A stretch of DNA of 64,000 bases from Glacieibacterium frigidum (GCF_007097155.1 NZ_VJWA01000001.1:372001-436000), one strand, 5' to 3'. Counted from the first letter of the stretch, positions 49,826 through 59,415 are shown. Notes: generated by a model not told the origin, from the letters alone. Numbers and translations: made by a program.

Positions 49826-51058
49826 GTGAACCAGACTGAATCGACGCCAGCAGCGCGCCGCATGCTGATCGGCCTGTTGTTCTTCGCGATCGCGCTCAAC
49901 TATGTCGACCGCCAGGTGCTGGCGCTGCTCAAACCGACGCTCGAGGCCGAGTTCGGGTGGAGCGACCAGGACTACGGCTATCTCGGGACCGCCTTCCAGA
50001 TCGCCGCCGCCTTCTCGTTCCTGTTCGTCGGCTGGATCGTCGACCGCTTCGGGGTGCGCCGCGCGCTGGGCTGGGGCGTCGCGCTGTGGAGCCTGTTCGG
50101 CATGGCGCACGCCGCTGCCTCGACCGTCGCGCAATTCATCGCGGCACGCGTCGCGCTCGCGGCAGCCGAGACGGTGGGAACGCCCGCCGCGGTCAAGTCG
50201 GCAGCGGTGTACCTGCCGCTGAAGGAACGCTCGTTCGCGCTCGGGCTCGGCAACACCGCGCCCAACATCGGCGCGATCGTCACGCCGCTGCTGATCCCGC
50301 CGCTCGCACTCGCCTTCGGGTGGCGCGCCGCCTTCATCGTCTGCGGCGCGGTCGGCTTCGTCTGGCTCGCGGCGTGGGTGGTCGGCACGCGTAATCTCGT
50401 GCCCATTCCCCGTTCGGGCCATGCCGTCGCCGAGGCCGCCGACAAGGTGCCGTTCGGTGTGCTGCTGCGCGACCGGCGGACCTGGGCGGTGCTGGGCGCG
50501 AAGCTGCTCAGCGACGCATCGTGGTTCTTCCTGTTGTTCTGGATCCCCGACTTCTTCAGCCGCCAGTTCAGCATGTCGCAGGGCGACCTCGGCGGGCCGG
50601 TGGCGGTGATCTACAGCTTCGCGGCGCTCGGCGCGCTGTCGTCGGGCCTGTTGTTCCCGGCGTTCATCGCGCGCGGCTGGAGCGTCAACCGGGCGCGCAA
50701 GACCTCGATGCTGCTCTATGCCTGCGTGATCCTGACGATGCCGCTGGCGCTGTACACGAGCAGCCCGTGGACCGCGGCGCTGGTCATCGGCGCGGCGCTG
50801 TTCGCGCACCAGGGGTTCTCGACCAACGTCTTCGGCATGACCGCCGACATCGTGCCGACAGCGCGGGTGGCGACGGTGGTCGGGTTCGGCGCGGTCGGCG
50901 GCAACCTCAGTGGCGCGGCGATGATCGCGTTCGCGGGCTACGCTCTGACCAACGGGCTGGGATACTGGCCGATGTTCGCGATCTGCGGCGGCGCGTACCT
51001 CGCGGCGACGGCGTGGATCCACCTGCTGCTGCCGCGGCTGGTGGTGGCGGAGGACTAG
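49826..51058 (+). CDS. MFS transporter (hexuronate/anion-cation symporter type)
   Basis: This 410-residue inner-membrane carrier has twelve hydrophobic segments. LNYVDRQVLALLKPTLEAEF in the first helix, GWIVDRFGVRRALG in the loop to helix 3, and ALFAHQGFSTNVFGMTADI late in the protein match the ACS family (ExuT, GudP-like), which imports sugar acids and organic anions with protons. GTG 49826 is preceded by AGGGGGGA. It ends near the convergent TonB receptor gene, which suggests a shared nutrient, but nothing proves it. Confidence 0.92.
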   Translation: MNQTESTPAARRMLIGLLFFAIALNYVDRQVLALLKPTLEAEFGWSDQDYGYLGTAFQIAAAFSFLFVGWIVDRFGVRRALGWGVALWSLFGMAHAAASTVAQFIAARVALAAAETVGTPAAVKSAAVYLPLKERSFALGLGNTAPNIGAIVTPLLIPPLALAFGWRAAFIVCGAVGFVWLAAWVVGTRNLVPIPRSGHAVAEAADKVPFGVLLRDRRTWAVLGAKLLSDASWFFLLFWIPDFFSRQFSMSQGDLGGPVAVIYSFAALGALSSGLLFPAFIARGWSVNRARKTSMLLYACVILTMPLALYTSSPWTAALVIGAALFAHQGFSTNVFGMTADIVPTARVATVVGFGAVGGNLSGAAMIAFAGYALTNGLGYWPMFAICGGAYLAATAWIHLLLPRLVVAED

Positions 51059-51069
51059 GGGCCGGGCGT

Positions 51070-51084
51070 CGCGGCAAAGCCGCG
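51070..51084. terminator. Perfect hairpin between convergent genes (1)
   Basis: CGCGGC and GCCGCG flank AAA, a perfect 6-bp stem just beyond the MFS stop codon. There is no T-run, so termination is uncertain. Confidence 0.35.
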
Positions 51085-51142
51085 CCGTCGGTCGGACCGG
51101 GGGCCCGCCGGCCGGGCTGGCGCGAGTCCGCGCGCTGCTCGG

Positions 51143-51160
51143 CGAACGCAAGCGCGTTCG
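51143..51160. terminator. Perfect hairpin between convergent genes (2)
   Basis: CGAACGC and GCGTTCG flank AAGC, a perfect 7-bp stem 28 bp beyond the TonB receptor stop codon on the minus strand. No T-run follows. It may be a two-way terminator or a DNA-binding palindrome. Confidence 0.35.
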
Positions 51161-51187
51161 CGTCGCTACGCGCGGCCGCGCTGCGCC

Positions 51188-53620
51188 TCAGAAATTCACC
51201 TTCCCCGTCACCCCGAAGTACCGATCCGCGTCGCGCGTAATCTGGTAGCGATACGCCCCCGACGGCCCGCCGCTCGAAATTGCCGAGGCGAAGCTCTGGT
51301 CGAACAGGTTGCGGACCTGGAAGGTCAGGCGGTAGCGGTCCTCGCTCTCGACGATCGACGCCGACAGGTTGACCAGGCCGTAGCCGCCGATCGTGCCGGC
51401 CTCGCGCTGAACGGGGTCGGCGACGAACAGCGACAGCTGCTTCGACTGGTACGACCCCTGCGCACCGAGCGCGAAGTCGATGCTGCCGCCGGTGCGGATG
51501 CGATAGTCGGCCGACAGGCTGCCCTTCCACTTCGGCGCGAAGGCCAGCGGGGTGCCGTCGGGGACGACGTCGTTGGGGGTGCGCACCGTCGGGATCTTGA
51601 AGCGGTCGACCTTGGCATCACTGTACGCGACGCCGCCTGAGATGGTGAAGTCGGGGGCCGCGCGGAACACCAGGTCGACCTCGCCGCCGCGCGTCGACAC
51701 GGTGCCGGCGTTGGTGAAGCGCGCGATCGTCGTGGTCACGCCGTTGATCGTCAGCGAGTCGGGGTTGTTCGCCTGAAAGTTCTTGTAGCGCGCGTAATAG
51801 GCCGCGAGGTTCAGCGTCAGCCGCCCGTCGAGCAAGGTGTTCTTCAGGCCAAGTTCGTAGCTGTCCGAGGTTTCGGGCTCGATCTCGACCGCACCCGTCG
51901 GCTGCAGGTTGAAGAACAGGTTGTACGCCGGGCCCTTGTAGCCGCGCGTCCAGCTGGCGAAGGCGGTCGAGTACTCGCTGACGTCGAACTGCGCGCCGGC
52001 TTTCCCTGAGAAATTATCGGCGGTGGCGCGCTGCTTGAACGGCACGCCGTTGCTGGCGAGCGGGTTGCCGTTGTTGGCGGGCGAGGTGCGCGAGTCGAAG
52101 ACGCCCTGGTCGAGCGGCGGCTGTGACGCGAGGTTGCCCGGCGAGGTGACGCGCGTGAAGAAGGTGTCGAGCTGGTCGATCGTGTAGCGGATGCCGCCGA
52201 TCAGCCGGAAGCGCTCGGCGACGTTCAGCGTGCCTTGGCCGAACAGCGCGACGTTCTTGGCGGTCGCACCATAGGTGGCACGGCCGAACGCGCTGACCGA
52301 CGGCGCCGCGAGCGGACTGGTGCACGGCGTCAGCACCCCGGCCGGCAGCACCGCGCCGGGTGCGGCCGAGCAGATGATGTTCTGCCGCTCGAAGATGCGC
52401 TTGGTGAAGGTGCGCGAGTAGAAGGCGCCGACGACATAGTCGAAGAACTGCTTGCCCGGCGAGGTCAGGCGCAGCTCCTGCGTGAAGGTGCTGCCGGTTT
52501 GCGGGCCGAAGTCGTGGCTCTGCGGCGCGCCGATGTACGGCTGCGAGTAGAAGTCGCCGTCGCGGATCTCGTTGTTGCGGAAGTTGCGGTACGAGGTGAT
52601 CGAGGTGACCGTCTGGTCGCCCAGCTCGACGTCCGCCTGGCCCGAGAAGCCGTAGCCGACCTCGATCGTGCGGGTCACGAGATTCTGGTTGATGCGCCGC
52701 GTCTCGTCGCCCTGCAGCGGCGGCAGCACGGTCTGGATCAGCGCGAGCGCCGTGGTGTTGACCGCGCCGGGCGTTGCCGAATTGAACGCCAGCAGCGGCG
52801 GGCCGCCGATCACGTCGGCGCAGCAGTCGTCGTCGTTCTTGTGATAGTCGCCGATGAAGGTCAGCTTGACCGTCTCGCTCGGGTCCGCCTCGATGATGCT
52901 GCGAACGCCGTAATGCTCGAAGCCGTTGACGCGGCGGTTCACCGTCGGCGCCTGGTTGAAGATGTTGCCGTCGTACTTGTCGTAGAAGGCGGTGGTGCGG
53001 GTGCGCAGCTGCTCGCTGAGCGGCACGTCGAGCGCGCCGCGGACGCGGTACTCGTTGCCGTTGTCGAAGAAATAGCTGCCCTCGACGCTGCCGCCGAACT
53101 CGCGGCCGGGGCGCTTCGAGACGATGTTGATGACGCCGGCGCTGGCGTTCTTGCCGAACAACGTGCCCTGCGGCCCGCGCAGAACTTCGATGCGCTCGAT
53201 GTCGACGAGGTCGGTGAAGGCCTCCGCCGCGCGGCTCAGCACGACGCCGTCGAGGACAGTCGACACCGACGGCTCGACCGCGATCGAGAAGGTCGTGGTG
53301 CCGATGCCGCGCAGGAACAAGGTCTGGTTGAGCGCCGTGCCGGCCTTCACGAAGTTGAGCGCGGGGACGAGATACTGCGCACCCTCGAGGTTGACGCGGC
53401 CCTGGTTGGCGATCGCCTCGCCGCTGACCACCGACACTGCCACGGGCACGTCCTGCAGCCGCTCCGACCGCTTCTGCGCGGTGACGATGATCTCGCCGCC
53501 GTCGACTTCGTCGGCAGCCGCGGTGGCGGCGGGTTCGGCGGGTGCGGGTGCCTGCGCAAAGGCGGCGGCGGCGGCGAGCGCGTAGAGCGCGGTCCCGCCG
53601 AGCGTCAGCGTACGGATCAT
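51188..53620 (-). CDS. TonB-dependent outer-membrane receptor
   Basis: A receptor of 810 residues with a signal peptide ending AAFAQA. The plug begins with EIIVTAQKRSERLQDVPVAV and contains ERIEVLRGPQGTLFGKNAS near residue 145. The beta-barrel ends ...TGKVNF with the terminal Phe. ATG 53618-53620 follows GGGGA. It has the oligomer-importer length of SusC-like or catechol-type sphingomonad receptors. The neighbours are an MFS carrier and a sugar/oxidoreductase gene group, so a sugar-acid or aryl substrate is possible, by inference. Confidence 0.95.
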   Translation of the reverse strand: MIRTLTLGGTALYALAAAAAFAQAPAPAEPAATAAADEVDGGEIIVTAQKRSERLQDVPVAVSVVSGEAIANQGRVNLEGAQYLVPALNFVKAGTALNQTLFLRGIGTTTFSIAVEPSVSTVLDGVVLSRAAEAFTDLVDIERIEVLRGPQGTLFGKNASAGVINIVSKRPGREFGGSVEGSYFFDNGNEYRVRGALDVPLSEQLRTRTTAFYDKYDGNIFNQAPTVNRRVNGFEHYGVRSIIEADPSETVKLTFIGDYHKNDDDCCADVIGGPPLLAFNSATPGAVNTTALALIQTVLPPLQGDETRRINQNLVTRTIEVGYGFSGQADVELGDQTVTSITSYRNFRNNEIRDGDFYSQPYIGAPQSHDFGPQTGSTFTQELRLTSPGKQFFDYVVGAFYSRTFTKRIFERQNIICSAAPGAVLPAGVLTPCTSPLAAPSVSAFGRATYGATAKNVALFGQGTLNVAERFRLIGGIRYTIDQLDTFFTRVTSPGNLASQPPLDQGVFDSRTSPANNGNPLASNGVPFKQRATADNFSGKAGAQFDVSEYSTAFASWTRGYKGPAYNLFFNLQPTGAVEIEPETSDSYELGLKNTLLDGRLTLNLAAYYARYKNFQANNPDSLTINGVTTTIARFTNAGTVSTRGGEVDLVFRAAPDFTISGGVAYSDAKVDRFKIPTVRTPNDVVPDGTPLAFAPKWKGSLSADYRIRTGGSIDFALGAQGSYQSKQLSLFVADPVQREAGTIGGYGLVNLSASIVESEDRYRLTFQVRNLFDQSFASAISSGGPSGAYRYQITRDADRYFGVTGKVNF

Positions 53621-53741
53621 GGTCGGTCCCCAAGGTTCGGGCGGGTTTGCGCCTCGGCTTCTGTCTTGCACCGAAACGGATTCGTCGCGGAAGCGTTTTT
53701 TGTGTCCGGACAAATCCCGCTTCGCTGGTGGGGATTTCGGG

Positions 53742-54824
53742 TTACAGCAGCTCCGCCATCGTCACGACGCGGTGCTCGCGTGCGCTGATCTCGGCGGCGA
53801 CCCCCATCGCGACGGCGCGCAGCCCGTCGTCGGCGGTGACTTCGACCTTGCCCTGACCGCGGACGGCGCGCGCGAAGGCGGCGTGGCTGTAGAAGCTGGC
53901 GCCGTGGTGATGGCCGGCCGCGAGCGCCGCGGGGTCGACGTTGACGTGGGTGCGCGTCACCGCCTTGGGGTTCATGAAGCCGGTGCGGCGGCTGAGCACG
54001 AGTTCGCTCGACGGCACGAAGACCTCCAGCCGCGCCTCGTCGCCGACCGCGGCGATTTCCTCCTGGTTCTCGGCGCCTTCGGCGAACATCGACAGGTCGA
54101 GCATCGCGCGCACCCCATTGTCGAAGTCGACGACCGTATAGCTGTTGTCGATGATGTCGGGGACGCGGCCGTCGTAGCGCTCGTCGCGGTGGTTCACATC
54201 CATCGCGCCCGAGCAATAGACGCGCACCGGCTCGGCGCGGACGATGACGCGCATCAGGTCGAAGAAGTGGCAGCACTTCTCCACCATCGTGCCCCCGGTG
54301 TTCTCGGCGAAGCGGTTCCAGTCGCCGACCTTGACCAGGAACGGGAAGCGATGCTCGCGGATCGACAGCATCCGCAAAGTGCCGACCGCGCCGCCGTGGA
54401 CCTGCTCGATGAAGGCGGCGGCAGGCGGCATGTAGCGATATTCCATGCCCGTCCAGAACACGCGGTCGTAGGTGGCAGCGCGGCGCGCGACGGCCTGCGC
54501 ATCGGCAATCGTCGTCGCCAGCGGCTTCTCGCACAGGATGTGGAGGCCCGCGGCGAAGAGCGGCTGGAGCACGTCGATGTGCGTGAAGTTGGGCGACGCG
54601 ACGACCACCGCGTCGCACAGCCCCGACGCCGCGAGCGCCTCGGCCGAGTCGAACGCCGCGACCTCGCCGCCGGCTGCTGCGGTGGCGCGCGCGATCGAGG
54701 GCGCATGCGGATCGGCGAGTGCCACGACCTGCGCGCCGGGGGTGATGCGAAGGTTCTGGATATGCTCGATGCCCATCATGCCGGCGCCGACGATGCCCCA
54801 GCGGATCGTGCCGCTTCCCGTCAT
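53742..54824 (-). CDS. Gfo/Idh/MocA family NAD(P)-dependent oxidoreductase
   Basis: This 360-residue protein has an N-terminal Rossmann domain (WGIVGAGMMGIEH), HILCEKPLATT with the catalytic Lys near residue 100, GMEYRYMP, and a C-terminal alpha/beta domain with GGTMVEKCCHFFDLMRV. Family enzymes oxidise or reduce sugars, inositols and sugar acids. ATG 54822-54824 has GGGAGAGACG upstream; other in-frame ATGs lie 12 and 21 bases upstream. It diverges from the aldo/keto reductase gene 43 bp away. Confidence 0.92.
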   Translation of the reverse strand: MTGSGTIRWGIVGAGMMGIEHIQNLRITPGAQVVALADPHAPSIARATAAAGGEVAAFDSAEALAASGLCDAVVVASPNFTHIDVLQPLFAAGLHILCEKPLATTIADAQAVARRAATYDRVFWTGMEYRYMPPAAAFIEQVHGGAVGTLRMLSIREHRFPFLVKVGDWNRFAENTGGTMVEKCCHFFDLMRVIVRAEPVRVYCSGAMDVNHRDERYDGRVPDIIDNSYTVVDFDNGVRAMLDLSMFAEGAENQEEIAAVGDEARLEVFVPSSELVLSRRTGFMNPKAVTRTHVNVDPAALAAGHHHGASFYSHAAFARAVRGQGKVEVTADDGLRAVAMGVAAEISAREHRVVTMAELL

Positions 54825-54867
54825 CGTCTCTCCCATTCCGTTCATCCCTGTGCCAAACACGCGGTCC

Positions 54868-55803
54868 ATGACCGAAATCACCCTTTCCCCCGAACCGCGC
54901 CCGCTCGGCAAGTCCGGGCTGTCCGTGTCCCCGATGGCGTGGGGGATGTGGCGCTTCGGCGGCGACGACGTGCGCGCGGCGCGGGAGAAGGTCGAGGCGG
55001 CGTTCGACGCGGGCATCACGCTGTTCGACACCGCCGACATCTACGGCCCCGACAATGACGAGCCGTTCGGCGCGAGCGAGCTGCTGCTCGGGCGGGTGTT
55101 CGCCGAGGCGCCGGGTCTTCGCGACCGCATGGTGCTCGCGTCCAAGGGCGGCATCCGCATGGGCGTGCCCTACGATTCGTCGCCCGCGTACCTGCGCGAG
55201 GCGGTCGAGGCGTCGCTGACGCGGCTGGGGGTCGAGCGCATCGACCTGTGGCAGGTCCACCGCCCCGACATGCTGGCGCACCCGGCCGAGGTCGCCGCCA
55301 CGCTCGATGCGCTGGTGACTGAGGGCAAGATCGGCGCGGTCGGCGTGTCGAACCATACGCCGGCGCAGACCGCGGCGCTGGCGGCGCACCTGACGTCGGG
55401 GCTCGCCTCGACCCAGCCCGAGTTCTCGTGCCTCGCCACTGCGCCGCTGTTCGACGGCACGCTCGACCTCGCGATGCAGGCGGGCACTGCGGTCCTCGCC
55501 TGGTCGCCGCTGGGGCAGGGGCGGCTGGCCGAGGGCGATCCCCGCCCCGGTCGCGGCAAGCCCGACGACGCGCAGGCGACGCGGGTCAAGGCGGCGCTCG
55601 ACGCCCACGCGGCGAAGTATGGCGTCGACCGTACCGCCGTCGCCTATGCCTGGGTGATGGCGCACCCCGCGCGGCCGATCCCCATCGTCGGCACGCAGAC
55701 GCCCGCGCGAATCGCCGCCAGCGCCGACGCCTACAAGGTGAGCTTCACCCGCGCCGAATGGTACGCGATCCTCGTCGCGTCGCTGGGGGAGGACCTGCCA
55801 TGA
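54868..55803 (+). CDS. Aldo/keto reductase
   Basis: A 311-residue TIM-barrel NADPH reductase. Catalytic residues are in FDTADIYGP (Asp, Tyr), ASKGG (Lys) and WQVHRPD (His), all present. PIPIVGTQTPARIA near residue 280 binds the cofactor phosphate. It belongs to the YdhF-like/AKR group by its start GKSGLSVSPMAWGMWR. The stop overlaps the luciferase-like monooxygenase gene (ATGA). With the Gfo/Idh gene it makes a divergent sugar-redox pair. Confidence 0.93.
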   Translation: MTEITLSPEPRPLGKSGLSVSPMAWGMWRFGGDDVRAAREKVEAAFDAGITLFDTADIYGPDNDEPFGASELLLGRVFAEAPGLRDRMVLASKGGIRMGVPYDSSPAYLREAVEASLTRLGVERIDLWQVHRPDMLAHPAEVAATLDALVTEGKIGAVGVSNHTPAQTAALAAHLTSGLASTQPEFSCLATAPLFDGTLDLAMQAGTAVLAWSPLGQGRLAEGDPRPGRGKPDDAQATRVKAALDAHAAKYGVDRTAVAYAWVMAHPARPIPIVGTQTPARIAASADAYKVSFTRAEWYAILVASLGEDLP

Positions 55804-56855
55804 GCTGCGAGGTCAGCTGGTTCTCGGCGCTCTGCGACGACGATTACGAGTTCCTGGGACAGCCCGACCCGCTGCTCAAGTCGAGCTGGGAGCACTGCCG
55901 CGACATCGTGCTGGCAGCCGAGAGCGGCGGGTTCGACAATATCCTGCTGCCATCGGGCTATGCTCTGGGGATCGACACCACCGCCTTCGCCGCGGCGATC
56001 GCCGTGCTGACGCGGCGCATTCGCTTGCTGATGGCGGTGCGGGTCGGCGAGGCATGGCCGCCGCAGTTGACGCGCCAGATCGCGACGCTCGACCGGATCG
56101 CTGGCGGGCGGTTGACGGTGAATATCATCAGCTCGGACCTGCCCGGCCAGACGCTCGCGTCCGCACCGCGCTATGCGCGCACTGCCGAGGTCATGCTGGC
56201 GCTCAAGTCGCTGCTGAACGGTGAGCGCATCGAGGTCGACAGCGAGCACTACACGTTCGCGGTCGATCCGCCGGGCGTCACCACCGTGTCGGGCAAGTGC
56301 CCGCCGCTCTATTTTGGCGGGCTCAGCCCCGATGCGCGCGACGCCTCGGCGAAGGCTGCGGATGTCTACCTGATGTGGCCCGACACGATGCCAGCGGTGC
56401 AGGCGATCCTCGACGACATGCGGGCACGGGCTGCGGCGTACGGGCGGACGCTCAAGTTCGGCTACCGGGTGCATGTCGTGGTGCGCGACACCGAAGCCGA
56501 GGCGCGGACCGCCGCCGACCGGCTGCTGTCGAAGCTCGACGCCGCGACCGGCGACGCGATCCGCGCCAAGTCGCTCGATGCAACGTCGGTGGGGGTCAAG
56601 CGCCAGGCCGAGCTGCGCGACGCCGCGGCCGACGGCTATGTCGAGGATAATCTCTGGACCGGCATCGGGCGCGCGCGCTCGGGCTGCGGCGCGGCGATCG
56701 TCGGCGATCCCGACCAGGTGCTGGCGAAGCTGCAGGCGTATCAGGCGATGGGGATCGAGGCGTTCATCCTGTCGGGCTACCCGCACGCGGCCGAGGCCGA
56801 CCTGTTCGCGCGGCACGTGCTGCCGCGGATGACGCATGGGCCGCTGCTCCCTTGA
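55800..56855 (+). CDS. LLM-class flavin-dependent monooxygenase (SsuD-like)
   Basis: This 351-residue TIM-barrel enzyme uses FMNH2 made by a separate reductase. LLMAVRVGEAWPPQLTRQIA near residue 80, AGGRLTVNIISSD near 101 and PPLYFGGLSPDARDASAKAADVYLMW near 165 match the alkanesulfonate monooxygenase group. The usual ssuE-type reductase is absent. The next gene, started inside its stop codon (TTGA), encodes an FAD/NAD(P) protein. The TauE/SafE permease at 5.1 kb is too far to be linked. Confidence 0.9.
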   Translation: MSCEVSWFSALCDDDYEFLGQPDPLLKSSWEHCRDIVLAAESGGFDNILLPSGYALGIDTTAFAAAIAVLTRRIRLLMAVRVGEAWPPQLTRQIATLDRIAGGRLTVNIISSDLPGQTLASAPRYARTAEVMLALKSLLNGERIEVDSEHYTFAVDPPGVTTVSGKCPPLYFGGLSPDARDASAKAADVYLMWPDTMPAVQAILDDMRARAAAYGRTLKFGYRVHVVVRDTEAEARTAADRLLSKLDAATGDAIRAKSLDATSVGVKRQAELRDAAADGYVEDNLWTGIGRARSGCGAAIVGDPDQVLAKLQAYQAMGIEAFILSGYPHAAEADLFARHVLPRMTHGPLLP

Positions 56856-58204
56856 TCTACAAGTCCGTCGCCATCGTCGGTGCCGGCTTCTCGGGGTCGC
56901 TGCTGGCGATCAACATCCTGCGCCACGCCGGGCCGCATGCGACGCTGATCGAGCGGCGCGGGGTCTTCGGGCGGGGCACTGCCTATACCGCGCCGCATCC
57001 ATCGCACCTGCTCAACGTCCGCGCCGGCAACATGAGCGCGCTCAGCGACCGGCCGCAGCATTTCGCCGAATGGTGCACGGCGCGGGGGCTGGGCGGCGGC
57101 GGCGATTTCGCCCAGCGCAAGATGTACGGTGAATATCTAGGCGAACTGCTCGAACGGTCGAGCGCGCGCGCCGGGGAGCGGCTGGCGTTGGTCAACGACG
57201 ATGTCCGCGGCGTCGAGGTCGGCGACCAGGGCGTCACGCTGCACTTCGCCGCGGGCCCGGCGCAGATGTTCGACGCGCTCGTCGTCGCGGTCGGCAATCT
57301 GCCGCCGCACGCGCCGCCGGGGCTCGACCCCGATGCGTTTCCGCCCGACCTGTACGCGCATGATCCGTGGGACCCCGGCCTGACCGAGGGCCTGAGCGAC
57401 GACGACACGGTGCTGCTGATCGGCACCGGGCTGACGATGGTCGATGTCGCCCTGTCGCTCGACGCGGCGGGCTTCGGGGGCAGGATCGTCGCGATGAGCC
57501 GACGGGGCCTGCTGCCGCGCTCGCACGTTCCGCCGGGACCTGCGGGCGACCGCAACGAGAAGCCGACGAGCCGCGCGTCGGCGCTGCTCCGCGAGGTCCG
57601 CGCCCGCGCCCGCGCGATCGGCTGGCGCGCCGCGGTCGACGAGCTGCGGCCGTTCACGCAGGGCCTGTGGCTATCGGCGTCGGTCGATGAGCGTGCGCGC
57701 TTCCTGCGCCACCTGCGGCCGTGGTGGGACGTCCACCGCCACCGCCTCGCGCCTGCGGTCGCGGCCAAGATCGACGCGCTGCGCGAGTTCGGACAACTGT
57801 CGATCGTCGCGGGCAAGCCCTTCGATTACCGGCAATCGGAGGCTGGCATCGCGGTGCAATGGCGGCCGCGCGGCGCGGACGACAGCGAGACTCTCGTCGC
57901 CCGCCGCGTCGTCAATTGCACCGGCCCGCAGGGCGACCTCGCGCGCTCGACCGAGCCGCTGCTGCGCGGGCTGATCGAGCAGGGCCATGCGCGCGCCGAC
58001 GCCAATCGCCTGGGCCTCGACGTCGACAGCCAGTCGCGCCTGATCGGCGCCGACGGCGCCCCGCACCCCCGCCTGTTCGGCCTCGGCCCGATGACGCGAG
58101 GTGCGTTCTGGGAGATCGTCGCGGTGCCCGACATCCGCACCCAGGTCTGGACCGTGGCACGGCGCCTGGCGCAGGCGCACTGGGTCGGCGGCGAGGGGCT
58201 TTAG
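56852..58204 (+). CDS. FAD/NAD(P)-binding protein of the NAD_binding_9 type
   Basis: This 450-residue flavoprotein has SVAIVGAGFSGSLLA at residues 5-19, then GVFGRGTAYTAPHPSHLLNV and MSALSDRPQHFAEWC, the pattern of NAD_binding_9 proteins. A second nucleotide site (VLLIGTGLTMVDVALSL) lies near residue 190, and the C-terminal GPMTRGAFWEIVAVPDIRTQ is conserved. Members include ornithine-hydroxylase-like and uncharacterised oxidoreductases. The start is TTG 56852, overlapping the monooxygenase stop. It may supply electrons to the monooxygenase, which is inference. Its stop interlocks with the dienelactone hydrolase stop (TTAG). Confidence 0.88.
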   Translation: MIYKSVAIVGAGFSGSLLAINILRHAGPHATLIERRGVFGRGTAYTAPHPSHLLNVRAGNMSALSDRPQHFAEWCTARGLGGGGDFAQRKMYGEYLGELLERSSARAGERLALVNDDVRGVEVGDQGVTLHFAAGPAQMFDALVVAVGNLPPHAPPGLDPDAFPPDLYAHDPWDPGLTEGLSDDDTVLLIGTGLTMVDVALSLDAAGFGGRIVAMSRRGLLPRSHVPPGPAGDRNEKPTSRASALLREVRARARAIGWRAAVDELRPFTQGLWLSASVDERARFLRHLRPWWDVHRHRLAPAVAAKIDALREFGQLSIVAGKPFDYRQSEAGIAVQWRPRGADDSETLVARRVVNCTGPQGDLARSTEPLLRGLIEQGHARADANRLGLDVDSQSRLIGADGAPHPRLFGLGPMTRGAFWEIVAVPDIRTQVWTVARRLAQAHWVGGEGL

Positions 58205-58911
58205 CCGAACGCCTCGGCGAAATGCGCGGTCATCGCGCGCCACGACCGTGCCTCGGTGCGCGCGTGGTGGCGCAGGCCGGGCAGCACGCTGCCGTCGGCG
58301 TTGCGATTGGTGAAGCTGTGCACCGCGCCGGTATAGGCGATCGTCGTGCAGTCGGCGCCGACGCCCGCCATCTCGCGCAGGAAGGCGACGAGCGCGGCGT
58401 CGGGGACCAGCGGGTCCTCGGCACCGTGGCAGACCATCAGGCTCGTCGCGAACGGCGCGGTTGCCGGCTGCGGCGTCGCGACGTCGCCGTGGAAGCTGAC
58501 CCCCGCGACATAGCCGGCCGCGTGGTGGCGCGCCATTTCGAGCACGACCGTCCCGCCGAAGCAGAAGCCGATCGCCCCCAGCTTGCCGTTGCAGCGCGGG
58601 TGCGCCGCCAGCGCCGACAGCGCCGCAGCGCCCCGACGTGCGAGGCCCGCCGGATCGGCCTTCATCGCCGACAGGCGCGGCATGCCGGCCGCGAAGTCGG
58701 CGGGCAGCCAGCCCTCGCCGTAGGTGTCGGCGGCGAGCGCGACATAGCCCAGTTCGTCGGCCAGCCGCGTCGCCCAACGGATGCTGTGCTCGCCGATGCC
58801 GCCGATGTCGGCGAACACCGCGATCGCCGGACGCGGATCGTCGCCCGACGGCAACGCGAGCTGGCCCCGGCACGTCACGTCGCCGTCGCGATAGTCGAAG
58901 CTTTCGGTCAT
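58201..58911 (-). CDS. Dienelactone hydrolase family protein
   Basis: This 236-residue alpha/beta hydrolase uses a Cys nucleophile in GFCFGGTVVLE near residue 118, Asp in GAEDPLVPD and His in VHSFTN, the dienelactone hydrolase triad. Family members open cyclic lactones made during aromatic degradation, and many act on other esters. The ATG is coupled to the DUF3617 gene stop (ATGA). Confidence 0.92.
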   Translation of the reverse strand: MTESFDYRDGDVTCRGQLALPSGDDPRPAIAVFADIGGIGEHSIRWATRLADELGYVALAADTYGEGWLPADFAAGMPRLSAMKADPAGLARRGAAALSALAAHPRCNGKLGAIGFCFGGTVVLEMARHHAAGYVAGVSFHGDVATPQPATAPFATSLMVCHGAEDPLVPDAALVAFLREMAGVGADCTTIAYTGAVHSFTNRNADGSVLPGLRHHARTEARSWRAMTAHFAEAFG

Positions 58912-59351
58912 TTGCACGCCCCCAACCGCCGTCCGACGCTGGTGCTGCGCATCGTCATCGGCATGTCGCCGCTGACCGTCGAGCGCCCGGTCACGGTGAA
59001 GCTGACGGGGGTGAAGCTGCCCGCGCTCACCGCTGTCGTGGTCGAACCGCCCTGCTTGCAGACCATTTCGGAATTCAGCTTGCCGCCCGCCATCGAATAG
59101 CGCGTGAAGACGCAGCCCTTGCCCGATTTCAGCAGGTCCTGCGGCCCGCGCGCGGCATCCTCGGGCGATATGCAGTGCTTCACCTTGGTCGTCTTGCCGG
59201 TCATCATTTTGGCGACGAATGCGGGGCCGCCGGGCATGTCGACCTCGTTGACGGTGACGGCGATTTCCCATTGTCCCGGTTCGACGCCGGCCGGCTGGGC
59301 CATGGCCGCGACAGGCACGAAGGCCAGCATCAGCACCGTCGTCCGAAGCAT
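58908..59351 (-). CDS. DUF3617 family secreted protein
   Basis: This 147-residue exported protein has a signal peptide (LRTTVLMLAFVPVAAMAQ). The body carries GQWEIAVTVNEVDMPGG, KHCISPEDA, GCVFTRYSMAGGKLNSEMVCK and a conserved C-terminal Cys, the DUF3617 layout with two disulfide-capable pairs. ATG 59349-59351 has GGGGAG upstream. The function is unknown. The tRNA-Gly gene lies upstream on the same strand, 65 bp away. Confidence 0.88.
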   Translation of the reverse strand: MLRTTVLMLAFVPVAAMAQPAGVEPGQWEIAVTVNEVDMPGGPAFVAKMMTGKTTKVKHCISPEDAARGPQDLLKSGKGCVFTRYSMAGGKLNSEMVCKQGGSTTTAVSAGSFTPVSFTVTGRSTVSGDMPMTMRSTSVGRRLGACK

Positions 59352-59415
59352 CGCAACGTCTCCCCGATCGCTGCAGCGCAGTCTAGCGGCGCGCGGCATG
59401 GCGGCAAGCGGTAGC

